Source: Elusimicrobiaceae bacterium
Lineage (GTDB): Bacteria > Elusimicrobiota > Elusimicrobia > Elusimicrobiales > Elusimicrobiaceae
NCBI GenBank assembly: GCA_024405075.1
Contig: JAKSPG010000100.1
Location: forward strand, 1-5,397
Length of the DNA: 5,397 nt
Direction: 5' to 3'
The position numbers and the translations under genes are program-made. The notes beneath the pieces were generated by a model, which was not told the origin of the DNA, did no database searches, and saw only the letters and a list, made by a program, of their open reading frames with translations. Shown piece after piece: positions 1-5,397 of this stretch. Each line of letters opens with the position of its first letter. Within the stretch, counting starts at the first letter, position 1.

Positions 1-15
1 GAGGGAAGATTTTGC

Positions 16-43
16 TTGAAAAATCAAAAAAAAAAACGATAAT
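16..43 (+). promoter_or_regulatory. candidate sigma70-type promoter of the first pilin gene, with an 11-A tract in the spacer
   Basis: A -35-like TTGAAA (16-21) and a -10-like GATAAT (38-43, five of six consensus positions) are separated by 16 bp. Eleven of those 16 bp are an uninterrupted A run at 26-36. Transcription would start near position 50 and give a leader of about 135 nt before the pilin ATG, containing the palindromic repeats at 62-165. The assignment rests on sequence resemblance in an AT-rich stretch, so chance matches are possible. It gains weight because the second pilin has the same layout. Confidence 0.45.
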
Positions 44-61
44 AAAGTGTCAACAAAAAAA

Positions 62-88
62 GTCATTCCAAACTTGATTTGGAATCTC
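62..88 (+). repeat. palindromic repeat unit A (hairpin) in the first pilin's leader
   Basis: This 27-nt unit folds into an 8-bp stem (65-72 with 78-85) closed by the 5-nt loop CTTGA (73-77). It is the inverted counterpart of unit B at 109-135: 21 of 27 positions match, the loops are identical in complement, and the ends (GTCAT and ATCTC) are the same. It lies between the candidate promoter and the ribosome binding site, so it would be transcribed. Dispersed palindromic elements with a GTCATCCCGGACTTGAT-like core are known from intergenic regions of many bacteria. Whether this one is a mobile remnant or a regulatory hairpin cannot be told from one copy pair. Confidence 0.75.
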
Positions 89-108
89 TCCTTGTTAAAA
101 CAAACGAC

Positions 109-135
109 GAGATCCCGGATCAAGTCCGGGATGAC
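109..135 (-). repeat. palindromic repeat unit B, inverted relative to unit A
   Basis: This 27-nt unit has a strong GC-rich 8-bp stem (112-119 with 125-132) and a 5-nt loop TCAAG (120-124). In reverse complement it aligns to unit A without gaps. All six differences fall in the stem and form three complete base-pair swaps, each keeping the pairing. A 20-nt spacer (89-108) separates the units. Units A and B can form two separate hairpins or pair with each other as one long imperfect hairpin, which are mutually exclusive structures in the transcript. Confidence 0.75.
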
Positions 136-147
136 AACATTTTTAGT

Positions 148-165
148 GTCCTGGATGACGACATT
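148..165 (-). repeat. partial third copy of the repeat's outer end
   Basis: This 18-nt stretch matches the right end of unit B plus its flank (124-141) in direct orientation at 16 of 18 positions, with differences at 152 and 160. It includes the GGATGAC end and six bases beyond the 27-nt unit. It lacks the other arm, so it cannot form the hairpin on its own. It looks like a decayed or truncated tandem copy and ends six bases before the ribosome binding site. Confidence 0.55.
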
Positions 166-170
166 ATTCA

Positions 171-175
171 AGGAG
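171..175 (+). promoter_or_regulatory. ribosome binding site that fixes the first pilin's start
   Basis: AGGAG lies nine bases before the ATG at 185. The same frame is open upstream to a GTG at 47. That longer start would run through the palindromic repeats and give a 52-residue leader before the cleavage site. The Shine-Dalgarno match and the typical short leader favour 185. Confidence 0.8.
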
Positions 176-184
176 ATTTTTTAC

Positions 185-682
185 ATGCAAATAAAGAAAG
201 GGTTTACACTTATTGAATTATTAGTAGTTGTGCTTATCATCGGTATTTTGGCGGCAGTGGCCCTGCCGCAATATAAGTTTGCCGTGGCTAAAGCACGTAT
301 GACACAGCTTGTTACATTAGGCAATTCTGTCAAACAAGCCGAAGAACGGTATTATTTAGCTAACGGACGATATACCACCGATTGGAGCGAGTTAGATATG
401 GATTTACCGGGAGAGATATCCACAACAGACCGGACAGTAACCGCCACCACCGGCTGGACAGCTCTTTTAAGTTCAATCCCAGATTGGGTGTCTTTGTGGG
501 ATGCTCGCATTGCCAACAACGGCGTACGTCTGTATATAGGGTTTGATAATGCAACACCCGATTGGAAACGGTGTTATGCGCGTAAAACCAGTTCATTAGC
601 TAATGACTTATGCCACTTCTTTACCAAGCGAGGCATAGGAGCAACTGACGGCGGGTGGAACGTCTATATGTGGAACGATTAG
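185..682 (+). CDS. type IV pilin-like protein (class III signal peptide, PilE/GspG-like)
   Basis: The product is a 165-residue prepilin. Residues 1-6 (MQIKKG) are the leader. Prepilin peptidase should cut after Gly6 to expose Phe7, which would be N-methylated. Glu11 is the +5 glutamate needed for subunit docking. Residues 7-30 form the hydrophobic membrane and assembly helix, continuing as an amphipathic helix to about residue 63. The remainder is a variable globular head rich in Trp (W67, W91, W101, W105, W127, W158, W163). Its only cysteines, Cys130 and Cys143, sit in a C-x-A...LA-x-x-L-C motif and probably form a disulfide. Such proteins assemble into type IV pili or pseudopili at the cell envelope. 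Major versus minor pilin cannot be decided, because no assembly genes (pilB, C, D, Q) are in the window. The mature N-terminal 70 residues match the pilin at 4805-5311 at 49 positions; the heads differ. The start is set by AGGAG at 171-175. The gene converges on the Nudix gene, 5 nt away, with no terminator visible. Confidence 0.93.
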   Translation: MQIKKGFTLIELLVVVLIIGILAAVALPQYKFAVAKARMTQLVTLGNSVKQAEERYYLANGRYTTDWSELDMDLPGEISTTDRTVTATTGWTALLSSIPDWVSLWDARIANNGVRLYIGFDNATPDWKRCYARKTSSLANDLCHFFTKRGIGATDGGWNVYMWND

Positions 683-687
683 CCGGT

Positions 688-1230
688 TTATGCTTTGCAA
701 TTCATCTTATACCATTGTAACGATAAAATCGTTTTGGCATCAGTAATCTGACCGTTTTTAATCATCGCATAGGCTTTTTTAAGCGGGATTTTTTTGACGT
801 TGATAAACTCATCTTCATCTAAATCTGTTGTTCCGCGGGAAAGCCCGGTGGCTACGTACAAGTGTTGCACTTCGTCGGAAAACGCATTACACGGGTGAAA
901 TACTAAAATTTCTTTTAATGACCGGGCCGTTAACCCTGTTTCTTGTTTGAGTTCGGCCCGCGCACACGCCAAAAAAGTCTGCCCCGGTTCGCGTTTGCCG
1001 GCGGGGATTTCCAATGTGGCCGCCCCAATCGGATAGCGGAACTGTTCTACTAAATACACAAAACCGTTTTCTATAGGCAAAATGCCGCTGGCCCCGCGGT
1101 GTTTTAAATAAATGCGCACCCCCGTACGACCGTTAGGCAGGGATACTTCGTCCAATTTTACATCCAGCACACCCTTATATAAGGTTTGGGAAGAAATTTT
1201 TGTTTCTTTTAATTTACTATAATGTTTCAT
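688..1230 (-). CDS. Nudix hydrolase, probable ADP-ribose (nucleoside diphosphate sugar) pyrophosphatase
   Basis: The product has 180 residues, a usual length for cytosolic ADP-ribose pyrophosphatases, which split ADP-ribose into AMP and ribose 5-phosphate. An N-terminal beta domain (about 1-48) precedes the family signature QFRYPIGAATLEIPAGK (63-79). The Nudix box spans Gly78-Leu100. It keeps Glu93 and Glu97, equivalent by box position to the metal-binding Glu112 and Glu116 of E. coli ADP-ribose pyrophosphatase. It departs from consensus at three places: Gln84 for Glu, Ala92 for Arg and Gln96 for Glu. Pro113, FSDEVQHLYVATGL (117-130) and the acidic LDEDEF loop (137-142) also fit the ADP-ribose subfamily. 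The substrate is inferred from these motifs; other sugar-nucleotides or a lost activity are possible. The ATG at 1230 has no evident Shine-Dalgarno sequence. The gene diverges from dnaE across 52 nt, so it is not in an operon with it. Confidence 0.88.
   Translation of the reverse strand: MKHYSKLKETKISSQTLYKGVLDVKLDEVSLPNGRTGVRIYLKHRGASGILPIENGFVYLVEQFRYPIGAATLEIPAGKREPGQTFLACARAELKQETGLTARSLKEILVFHPCNAFSDEVQHLYVATGLSRGTTDLDEDEFINVKKIPLKKAYAMIKNGQITDAKTILSLQWYKMNCKA
1218..1223 (+). promoter_or_regulatory. candidate -10 box for dnaE
   Basis: A perfect TATAAT lies inside the first codons of the divergent Nudix gene, on the strand that would transcribe dnaE. Transcription would begin near 1230 and give a leader of about 53 nt. 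No convincing -35 box lies 16-18 bp upstream. A second possible -10, TATATT at 1234-1239, is also present. The dnaE promoter must lie near here because the gene's neighbour is divergent, but which box is used is uncertain. Confidence 0.35.
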
Positions 1231-1236
1231 AGATAT

Positions 1237-1242
1237 ATTTTA
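1237..1242 (-). promoter_or_regulatory. candidate -10 box for the Nudix gene, implying a leaderless transcript
   Basis: Read on the minus strand this is TAAAAT, six bases before the ATG at 1230. Standard spacing would put the transcription start at or next to the A of that ATG. The absence of any Shine-Dalgarno sequence before the gene fits a leaderless message. There is no recognisable -35 box, so support is weak. Confidence 0.25.
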
Positions 1243-1282
1243 CACTTTTTAACCCTGTGCGGCGTTTCGCCCGGAAAACACC

Positions 1283-4200
1283 ATGGCAGAATTTGTACAA
1301 CTCCATAACCATACCGAATATTCACTTTTGGACGGCATGTTGCGCGTGTCCGAGGACCATAAACCCTCGCGCTTTTTGCGCGGCTTGGCCGAACAGGGCA
1401 TCCCCGCCATGGCCATTACCGACCACGGCAACCTCTATGGTGCGTTAGATTTTTACGCTTCGGCCCAAGCAGCCGGGCTCAAACCCATTGTCGGGTGCGA
1501 GTTCTACATCACCGAGGGCAATTACAAAGAAAAAGACAAATCGCGCACCGGCCACTTAACACTGCTCGCCCGCAACCACGAGGGATATTTAAACCTCATG
1601 AAATTAAACTCCATGGCGTGGGTGGACGGTTTCTATTATCATCCGCGCATTGATAAAACGATTTTATCCCAACACGCGGGTGGACTGTTGTGCATGTCGG
1701 GCTGTCTAAAGGGTTTTTTGTCGCAGTACGTGCGCGAGCCGGGCGGCATGGAAAAAGCGTGCGCGCTGGCCAAAGAGTACGAAAGTATTTTTGGCAAAGG
1801 CAACTATTACATTGAACTCATGGACCACGGCATCCGCGAGGAAATAGAGGCCTTGCCGTTACTCAAAGACGTGGCCAAATTAACCGGTATTCCCGTCGTG
1901 GCTACCAACGACTGCCACTACGAAAAAAAAGAAGATTGGGAAGCGCACGACGTGCACGTATGCATCTCCACAGGCAAAACGCTCAACGACCCCAACCGCA
2001 TGAAAATGTCGCACGAGCTGTATTTTAAATCGCCGGAAGAAATGTGCGCCCTCTTTTCCCACACGCCCGAAGCGTGTAGCAACACCCTGGCCGTGGCCGA
2101 AAAGTGCAATTTGGAGTTTCCTAAACACGGTTTTATCTTGCCCAACTTTGATATCCCGCCGCAGTACCCCAACTCAGCCGAGTATTTTAAGGACTTGTGC
2201 CGCAAGGGCTTAACTAAAAAAATGAACGGCAACGTGCCGGAAAATTATTGGAAACAGTTGGAATTTGAGTTTGACGTCATTATCAAAATGGGGTTTGATT
2301 GTTACTTCCTCATCGTGCAGGACTTTATCAACTGGGCGCGCGCTCACGATATCCCCATCGGGCCGGGGCGCGGCTCGGGCGCGGGTAGTTTGGTAGCGTA
2401 CAGTTTGGATATTACCCGCATTGACCCCATCCAAAATAAATTGCTTTTTGAACGCTTTTTAAATCCGGATCGCGTCAGCATGCCGGACTTGGATATTGAC
2501 ATGTCCGACGCCGGGCGCGAGCGCGTGATTGACTACGTGCGCGGCAAGTACGGGCAGGATAAAGTTTCGCAAATCATTACGTTCGGTACGATGAAAGCCA
2601 AACTGGCCATTAAGGATGTAGCGCGCGTGTTGGAGGTACCGCTGGCCGATGCTAACCGCATCGCCAAAATGATTCCCAACGACCCCAAAATGACGCTGGA
2701 AAAAGCATTGGAAATCAACGAGGTACGCAACGAAGTAACCAATAACCCGCAGAGCAAACGCCTCTTTGATATGGCGCGCAAAATTGAGGGCCTTAAACGC
2801 CACACGGGTATCCACGCCGCGGGCGTGCTAATTACCAAAGAGGCCGTGTCCGAATATGTGCCGCTGGCACGCGGGGCCAAAGATATTATTACCACCCAAT
2901 TTGAAGGTGAGCCGTGTTCCAACCTGGGGCTACTTAAAATGGACTTTTTGGGGCTTCGCACCTTAACGGTTATTGATAACGCCGAAAAAATGGTCCGCGC
3001 CCGCCATAACCCTGATTTTGACATCAACAAAATTCCGTTAGACGATAAAAAAACTTACGACATGCTTTCCGCCTGTCAAACACTGGGAATCTTCCAGCTG
3101 GAAGGCGGCGGCATGCGCGACCTAATTAAAAAGTTACAGCCCGCCCAGTTTAGCGATTTGTCCGCCCTCGTCGCGCTATACCGCCCGGGGCCGATGGAAT
3201 CGGGCATGATGGACATGTTTGTGCGGCGCAAAAGCGGGCAAGAAAAAATCCACTACGAAACCCCACTGTTGGAGGAGCCGCTTAAGGACACATACGGCTG
3301 TATGCTCTATCAGGAGCAAATCATGGAAATTTCCAAACGCTTGGGCGGATTTACACCCGGCGAGGCCGATTCCCTGCGTAAAGCCATGGGGAAAAAGAAA
3401 ATTGACGTAATGGAAAAATTCGGACACAAATTTATAGAAGGTTGCAAAACTCATAAAATCCCGGAAAAAACAGCCACTCATATTTACGAGCAGATGAAAG
3501 CGTTTGCCGGATACGGGTTTAACAAATCGCACTCATACGCTTACGCGCTTGTTTCCTATCAAACGGCTTATTTGAAGGCAAATTATCCCATTGAATTTAT
3601 GTGCGCAGCTTTGACCAACGAAATTGGTCACAACGCTATCGGTGCCGACGATAAAGAAAACAAAATCGTCACCTATTTGGCCGAAGCACGCAAATTGGGT
3701 TTTGAAATTTTACCGCCGGACGTAAACGCCTCGGAGCCGGATTTTTCCGTAGAAGAAAAAAACGGCAAAGAGTGTATCCGCTACGCGCTAAATGCCATTA
3801 AAAACGCCGGGGAAGAAGCGTGCGTAGCTATCACGCGCGTGCGCAAAGAGCATGGGAAATACACCTCCCTGGAGGACGTGTGTACTCGGGCAGAACTGGC
3901 GGACGTAGTCAACAAAAAAACGCTGGAAAGTTTAATCAAAGCCGGCGCATTGGATTCCACTTCCCCCACGCAGGACCCACGCATCACGCGTGCTTATGGA
4001 TTAGCTAATTTAGACGCCGTGATTGAAACGGCCCACCGTCTATCGCGTGGCCGCCAGCAAAATAATACCGCCAGCTTATTTGGGGACGATTTCTCGTCCA
4101 TGCTTAGTGTTAAACAAACCCACTTTGTTAACGCCGCGCCGCTGACCCGCAGCGAATTACTCGGCTACGAAAAAGAAGTGCTGGGACTGTTTTTCAGCGG

Positions 4201-4783
4201 CCACCCCATGGAAAAATACCAACACAATTTAGCCCAACTGCACGCCACCCCCATTATTGATATTGTGGAAGGCCGCGCTACCGGGCGTTTAAACGTATTG
4301 GGGATTGTGACCCTCTACAAACGTCGGCAAAATAAGAAAACCAAAAAAGATTGGGCACAACTGGTGATAGAAGATTGTACAGGATCGCTGGCGGTAAATG
4401 TGTTCTCGCGCACGTTTGATAACGTGGGAGCCCTGCTGACCCCCAACGCCATTTTGAATTTTTTGGGTGACGTACGCACCGACGATGACAGCGCACGCAT
4501 AGAACTTAATTTACAAGACGTAAGCAATATCACGGATTTGATTGCCAACATTGCTAAAGAATTTACGGTACGTTTGCCCGTCGGATACACCAAGGACGAT
4601 TTGCAAAAATTGAAAAGTTACTTGGACATGACCCGCGGTACTACCACCGTATTTTTGGAAGTGCCCTCCAAAGAGGACCCGGCCAAACTGCACCGCATCC
4701 GCACCAACAAACGCATTTTATTACATAAAGCGTTATTAGAATTTGTGGAAAATGCGTGGGGCAATGTGTGGTCGTTTAAATAA
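1283..4783 (+). CDS. dnaE: DNA polymerase III subunit alpha (replicative DNA polymerase)
   Basis: The product has 1166 residues, close to the 1160 of E. coli DnaE, and is intact. It is the catalytic subunit of the chromosomal replicase. The PHP domain (about 1-280) keeps the full metal-ligand set by motif: His8, His10, Asp47, His48, Glu73, His99, Cys141, Asp210 and His212. The polymerase core follows: GPGRGSGAGS (360-369), catalytic Asp402 and Asp404 in PDLDID, the third catalytic Asp554 in KMDFLGLRTL, LYRPGPMESG (632-641) and the fingers segment FNKSHSYAYALVSYQ (746-760). A helix-hairpin-helix region covers about 809-895. TASLF (929-933) sits where the clamp-binding motif is expected and lacks the usual leading Gln. 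The OB fold is at about 1000-1065 and a tau-binding-type C-terminal domain ends the protein. The ATG at 1283 is the only usable start: the frame has no start codon between it and a stop at 1250-1252. Its ribosome binding site is weak (GGA at 1273-1275). It converges with the second pilin, leaving 21 nt with no clear terminator. Confidence 0.98.
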   Translation: MAEFVQLHNHTEYSLLDGMLRVSEDHKPSRFLRGLAEQGIPAMAITDHGNLYGALDFYASAQAAGLKPIVGCEFYITEGNYKEKDKSRTGHLTLLARNHEGYLNLMKLNSMAWVDGFYYHPRIDKTILSQHAGGLLCMSGCLKGFLSQYVREPGGMEKACALAKEYESIFGKGNYYIELMDHGIREEIEALPLLKDVAKLTGIPVVATNDCHYEKKEDWEAHDVHVCISTGKTLNDPNRMKMSHELYFKSPEEMCALFSHTPEACSNTLAVAEKCNLEFPKHGFILPNFDIPPQYPNSAEYFKDLCRKGLTKKMNGNVPENYWKQLEFEFDVIIKMGFDCYFLIVQDFINWARAHDIPIGPGRGSGAGSLVAYSLDITRIDPIQNKLLFERFLNPDRVSMPDLDIDMSDAGRERVIDYVRGKYGQDKVSQIITFGTMKAKLAIKDVARVLEVPLADANRIAKMIPNDPKMTLEKALEINEVRNEVTNNPQSKRLFDMARKIEGLKRHTGIHAAGVLITKEAVSEYVPLARGAKDIITTQFEGEPCSNLGLLKMDFLGLRTLTVIDNAEKMVRARHNPDFDINKIPLDDKKTYDMLSACQTLGIFQLEGGGMRDLIKKLQPAQFSDLSALVALYRPGPMESGMMDMFVRRKSGQEKIHYETPLLEEPLKDTYGCMLYQEQIMEISKRLGGFTPGEADSLRKAMGKKKIDVMEKFGHKFIEGCKTHKIPEKTATHIYEQMKAFAGYGFNKSHSYAYALVSYQTAYLKANYPIEFMCAALTNEIGHNAIGADDKENKIVTYLAEARKLGFEILPPDVNASEPDFSVEEKNGKECIRYALNAIKNAGEEACVAITRVRKEHGKYTSLEDVCTRAELADVVNKKTLESLIKAGALDSTSPTQDPRITRAYGLANLDAVIETAHRLSRGRQQNNTASLFGDDFSSMLSVKQTHFVNAAPLTRSELLGYEKEVLGLFFSGHPMEKYQHNLAQLHATPIIDIVEGRATGRLNVLGIVTLYKRRQNKKTKKDWAQLVIEDCTGSLAVNVFSRTFDNVGALLTPNAILNFLGDVRTDDDSARIELNLQDVSNITDLIANIAKEFTVRLPVGYTKDDLQKLKSYLDMTRGTTTVFLEVPSKEDPAKLHRIRTNKRILLHKALLEFVENAWGNVWSFK

Positions 4784-4804
4784 ATCGGCATCCGGGTGAT
4801 TTTG

Positions 4805-5311
4805 TTAAGGTAATGTGTAGTACTCTAATCCACTGCTAATTGTTGTATAATAAACACCCCCTAAACTTTTACAAACTTTCTTAGCAAGTTCCGTTTCGGC
4901 CCCGCACCAATTATGTACCGCATGATACATTAATCCTCTCGTAGATTTACAGTACATAGTCAAACTCCGCCCCCCGCTAGACCCATCTTGCAACGTACAC
5001 CGGATTTTACGGTCAGGCGAAAAAATAGCCTTCCCCTCATTCTCCAGGGTCCATCCGTTGGGAATATCCACATCCAATTCCAAAAAATCAAACGTATAGT
5101 TCCCGTTAGCTAAGCGATACCGTTCCTCTGCCTGCATATACGATTTTGCCAATGTTACCAGTTGCTCATATCGGCTTTTGGCTGCAGCTACCTGGTATTG
5201 CGGCACGGCAATTGCCGCCAAAACGCCAATAATCAGAACAACTACTAATAATTCAATTAACGTAAACGCTTTTGCGTCTAAACAACCCAACCAACCACTT
5301 TTATTTTGCAT
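4805..5311 (-). CDS. type IV pilin-like protein with Ala before the cleavage site
   Basis: The product is a 168-residue prepilin. The 15-residue leader (MQNKSGWLGCLDAKA) ends in Ala where most prepilins have Gly; cutting after Ala15 would expose Phe16, with Glu20 as the +5 glutamate. The hydrophobic assembly helix is 16-39. The conserved N-terminal half (16-85) includes QLVTLAKSYMQAEERYRLANGNYT and matches the pilin at 185-682 at 49 of 70 positions. The head differs from that pilin and has four mature cysteines (105, 121, 136, 147). The last two lie in WCGAETELAKKVC, the same C-x-A...LA-x-x-[LV]-C motif as in the other pilin, so two disulfides are plausible. It is probably a pilus or pseudopilus subunit; major or minor status is not decidable. 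The ATG is supported by a strong G-rich ribosome binding site and a promoter with a consensus -35 box. No pilus assembly gene is adjacent. Confidence 0.92.
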   Translation of the reverse strand: MQNKSGWLGCLDAKAFTLIELLVVVLIIGVLAAIAVPQYQVAAAKSRYEQLVTLAKSYMQAEERYRLANGNYTFDFLELDVDIPNGWTLENEGKAIFSPDRKIRCTLQDGSSGGRSLTMYCKSTRGLMYHAVHNWCGAETELAKKVCKSLGGVYYTTISSGLEYYTLP

Positions 5312-5317
5312 ATATAT

Positions 5318-5325
5318 CCCCCCTT
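5318..5325 (-). promoter_or_regulatory. ribosome binding site of the second pilin
   Basis: Read on the minus strand this is AAGGGGGG, six bases before the ATG at 5311. Its G-run pairs well with the anti-Shine-Dalgarno end of 16S rRNA, allowing one G-U pair. It fixes the long 15-residue leader rather than an internal TTG start. Confidence 0.75.
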
Positions 5326-5345
5326 ATAAACGGGCTTATAGGAAA

Positions 5346-5373
5346 AATGTAGCAAAAAAAAAAACAATGTCAA
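5346..5373 (-). promoter_or_regulatory. candidate sigma70-type promoter of the second pilin gene, with an 11-T tract in the spacer
   Basis: On the minus strand a consensus -35 TTGACA (5373-5368) is followed by a 16-bp spacer and a -10-like TACATT (5351-5346, four of six consensus positions). The spacer contains eleven consecutive T (5364-5354). Transcription would start near 5339, about 28 nt before the ATG. The bases from 5374 to the window end show no further feature. Confidence 0.55.
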
Positions 5374-5397
5374 GCTTTTTCCGCTTTTTGTGGTAAA

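Noticed and set aside
62..165. CRISPR-like repeats in the first pilin's leader
   Set aside because: The units are inverted, internally palindromic and diverged, with no regular spacers or cas genes.
47..184. In-frame GTG start at 47 that would extend the first pilin by 46 residues
   Set aside because: It would translate the palindromic repeats and give a 52-residue leader. The AGGAG at 171-175 and the typical short prepilin leader support the ATG at 185.
683..687. Terminator between the first pilin and the Nudix gene
   Set aside because: Five bases separate the stop codons, and no stem plus T-run was found in the flanking coding ends.
1880..4693. Several open frames of 60-165 codons antisense to, or out of frame with, dnaE
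   Set aside because: They lie wholly within the intact dnaE reading frame, have no recognisable domains and show no ribosome binding sites; they are shadows of its codon pattern.
4784..4804. Possible bidirectional terminator between dnaE and the second pilin
   Set aside because: The only stem is CGG/CCG around a 3-nt loop, too short, with just a four-T stretch after it.
5282..5311. Possible lipoprotein signal (LGC) in the leader of the second pilin
   Set aside because: No hydrophobic stretch precedes the Cys, the lipobox is incomplete, and the FTLIE pilin helix directly follows.
5178..5396. Plus-strand open frame over the second pilin's 5' end and promoter
   Set aside because: It is antisense to a clear pilin gene and resembles no family.

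Overview
The window has four complete protein genes, tightly packed: type IV pilin-like gene (+, 185-682), Nudix hydrolase (-, 688-1230), dnaE (+, 1283-4783) and a second type IV pilin-like gene (-, 4805-5311). Only short non-coding stretches remain: 1-184, 1231-1282, 4784-4804 and 5312-5397. No RNA gene, IS element, CRISPR array or phage gene was seen. The organism is a bacterium with bacterial-type DnaE. Multiple short pilins with a near-invariant FTLIELLVVVLIIG start and a C-x-A...LA-x-x-[LV]-C tail resemble the expanded pilin families I associate with Elusimicrobia (Elusimicrobiota). That placement is from memory of the family and is tentative.

Left part (1-682): a candidate promoter carries an 11-A run in its spacer. 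It is followed by a leader with two 27-nt palindromic units facing each other and a partial third copy, then a good ribosome binding site and the first pilin. The pilin converges on the Nudix gene with only 5 nt between stop codons.

Middle (688-4783): a probable ADP-ribose-type Nudix pyrophosphatase and the replicative polymerase subunit DnaE diverge from a 52-nt gap. DnaE is intact. Its PHP domain keeps all the metal ligands that E. coli DnaE has lost, so a built-in proofreading activity is plausible.

Right part (4805-5397): the second pilin points left and converges on dnaE with 21 nt between them. Its promoter has a consensus -35 box and, like the first pilin's, a 16-bp spacer containing an 11-nt homopolymer.

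The two pilins share a conserved N-terminal half (49 of 70 mature residues by hand alignment) and have unrelated C-terminal halves apart from a cysteine motif. Housekeeping genes (dnaE, Nudix) thus sit between two scattered members of a pilin family. The most interesting signals are the matching homopolymer-spacer promoters, which suggest phase-variable pilin expression, and the hairpin pair whose six differences all fall in compensated base pairs. I saw no wholly new multi-gene system.
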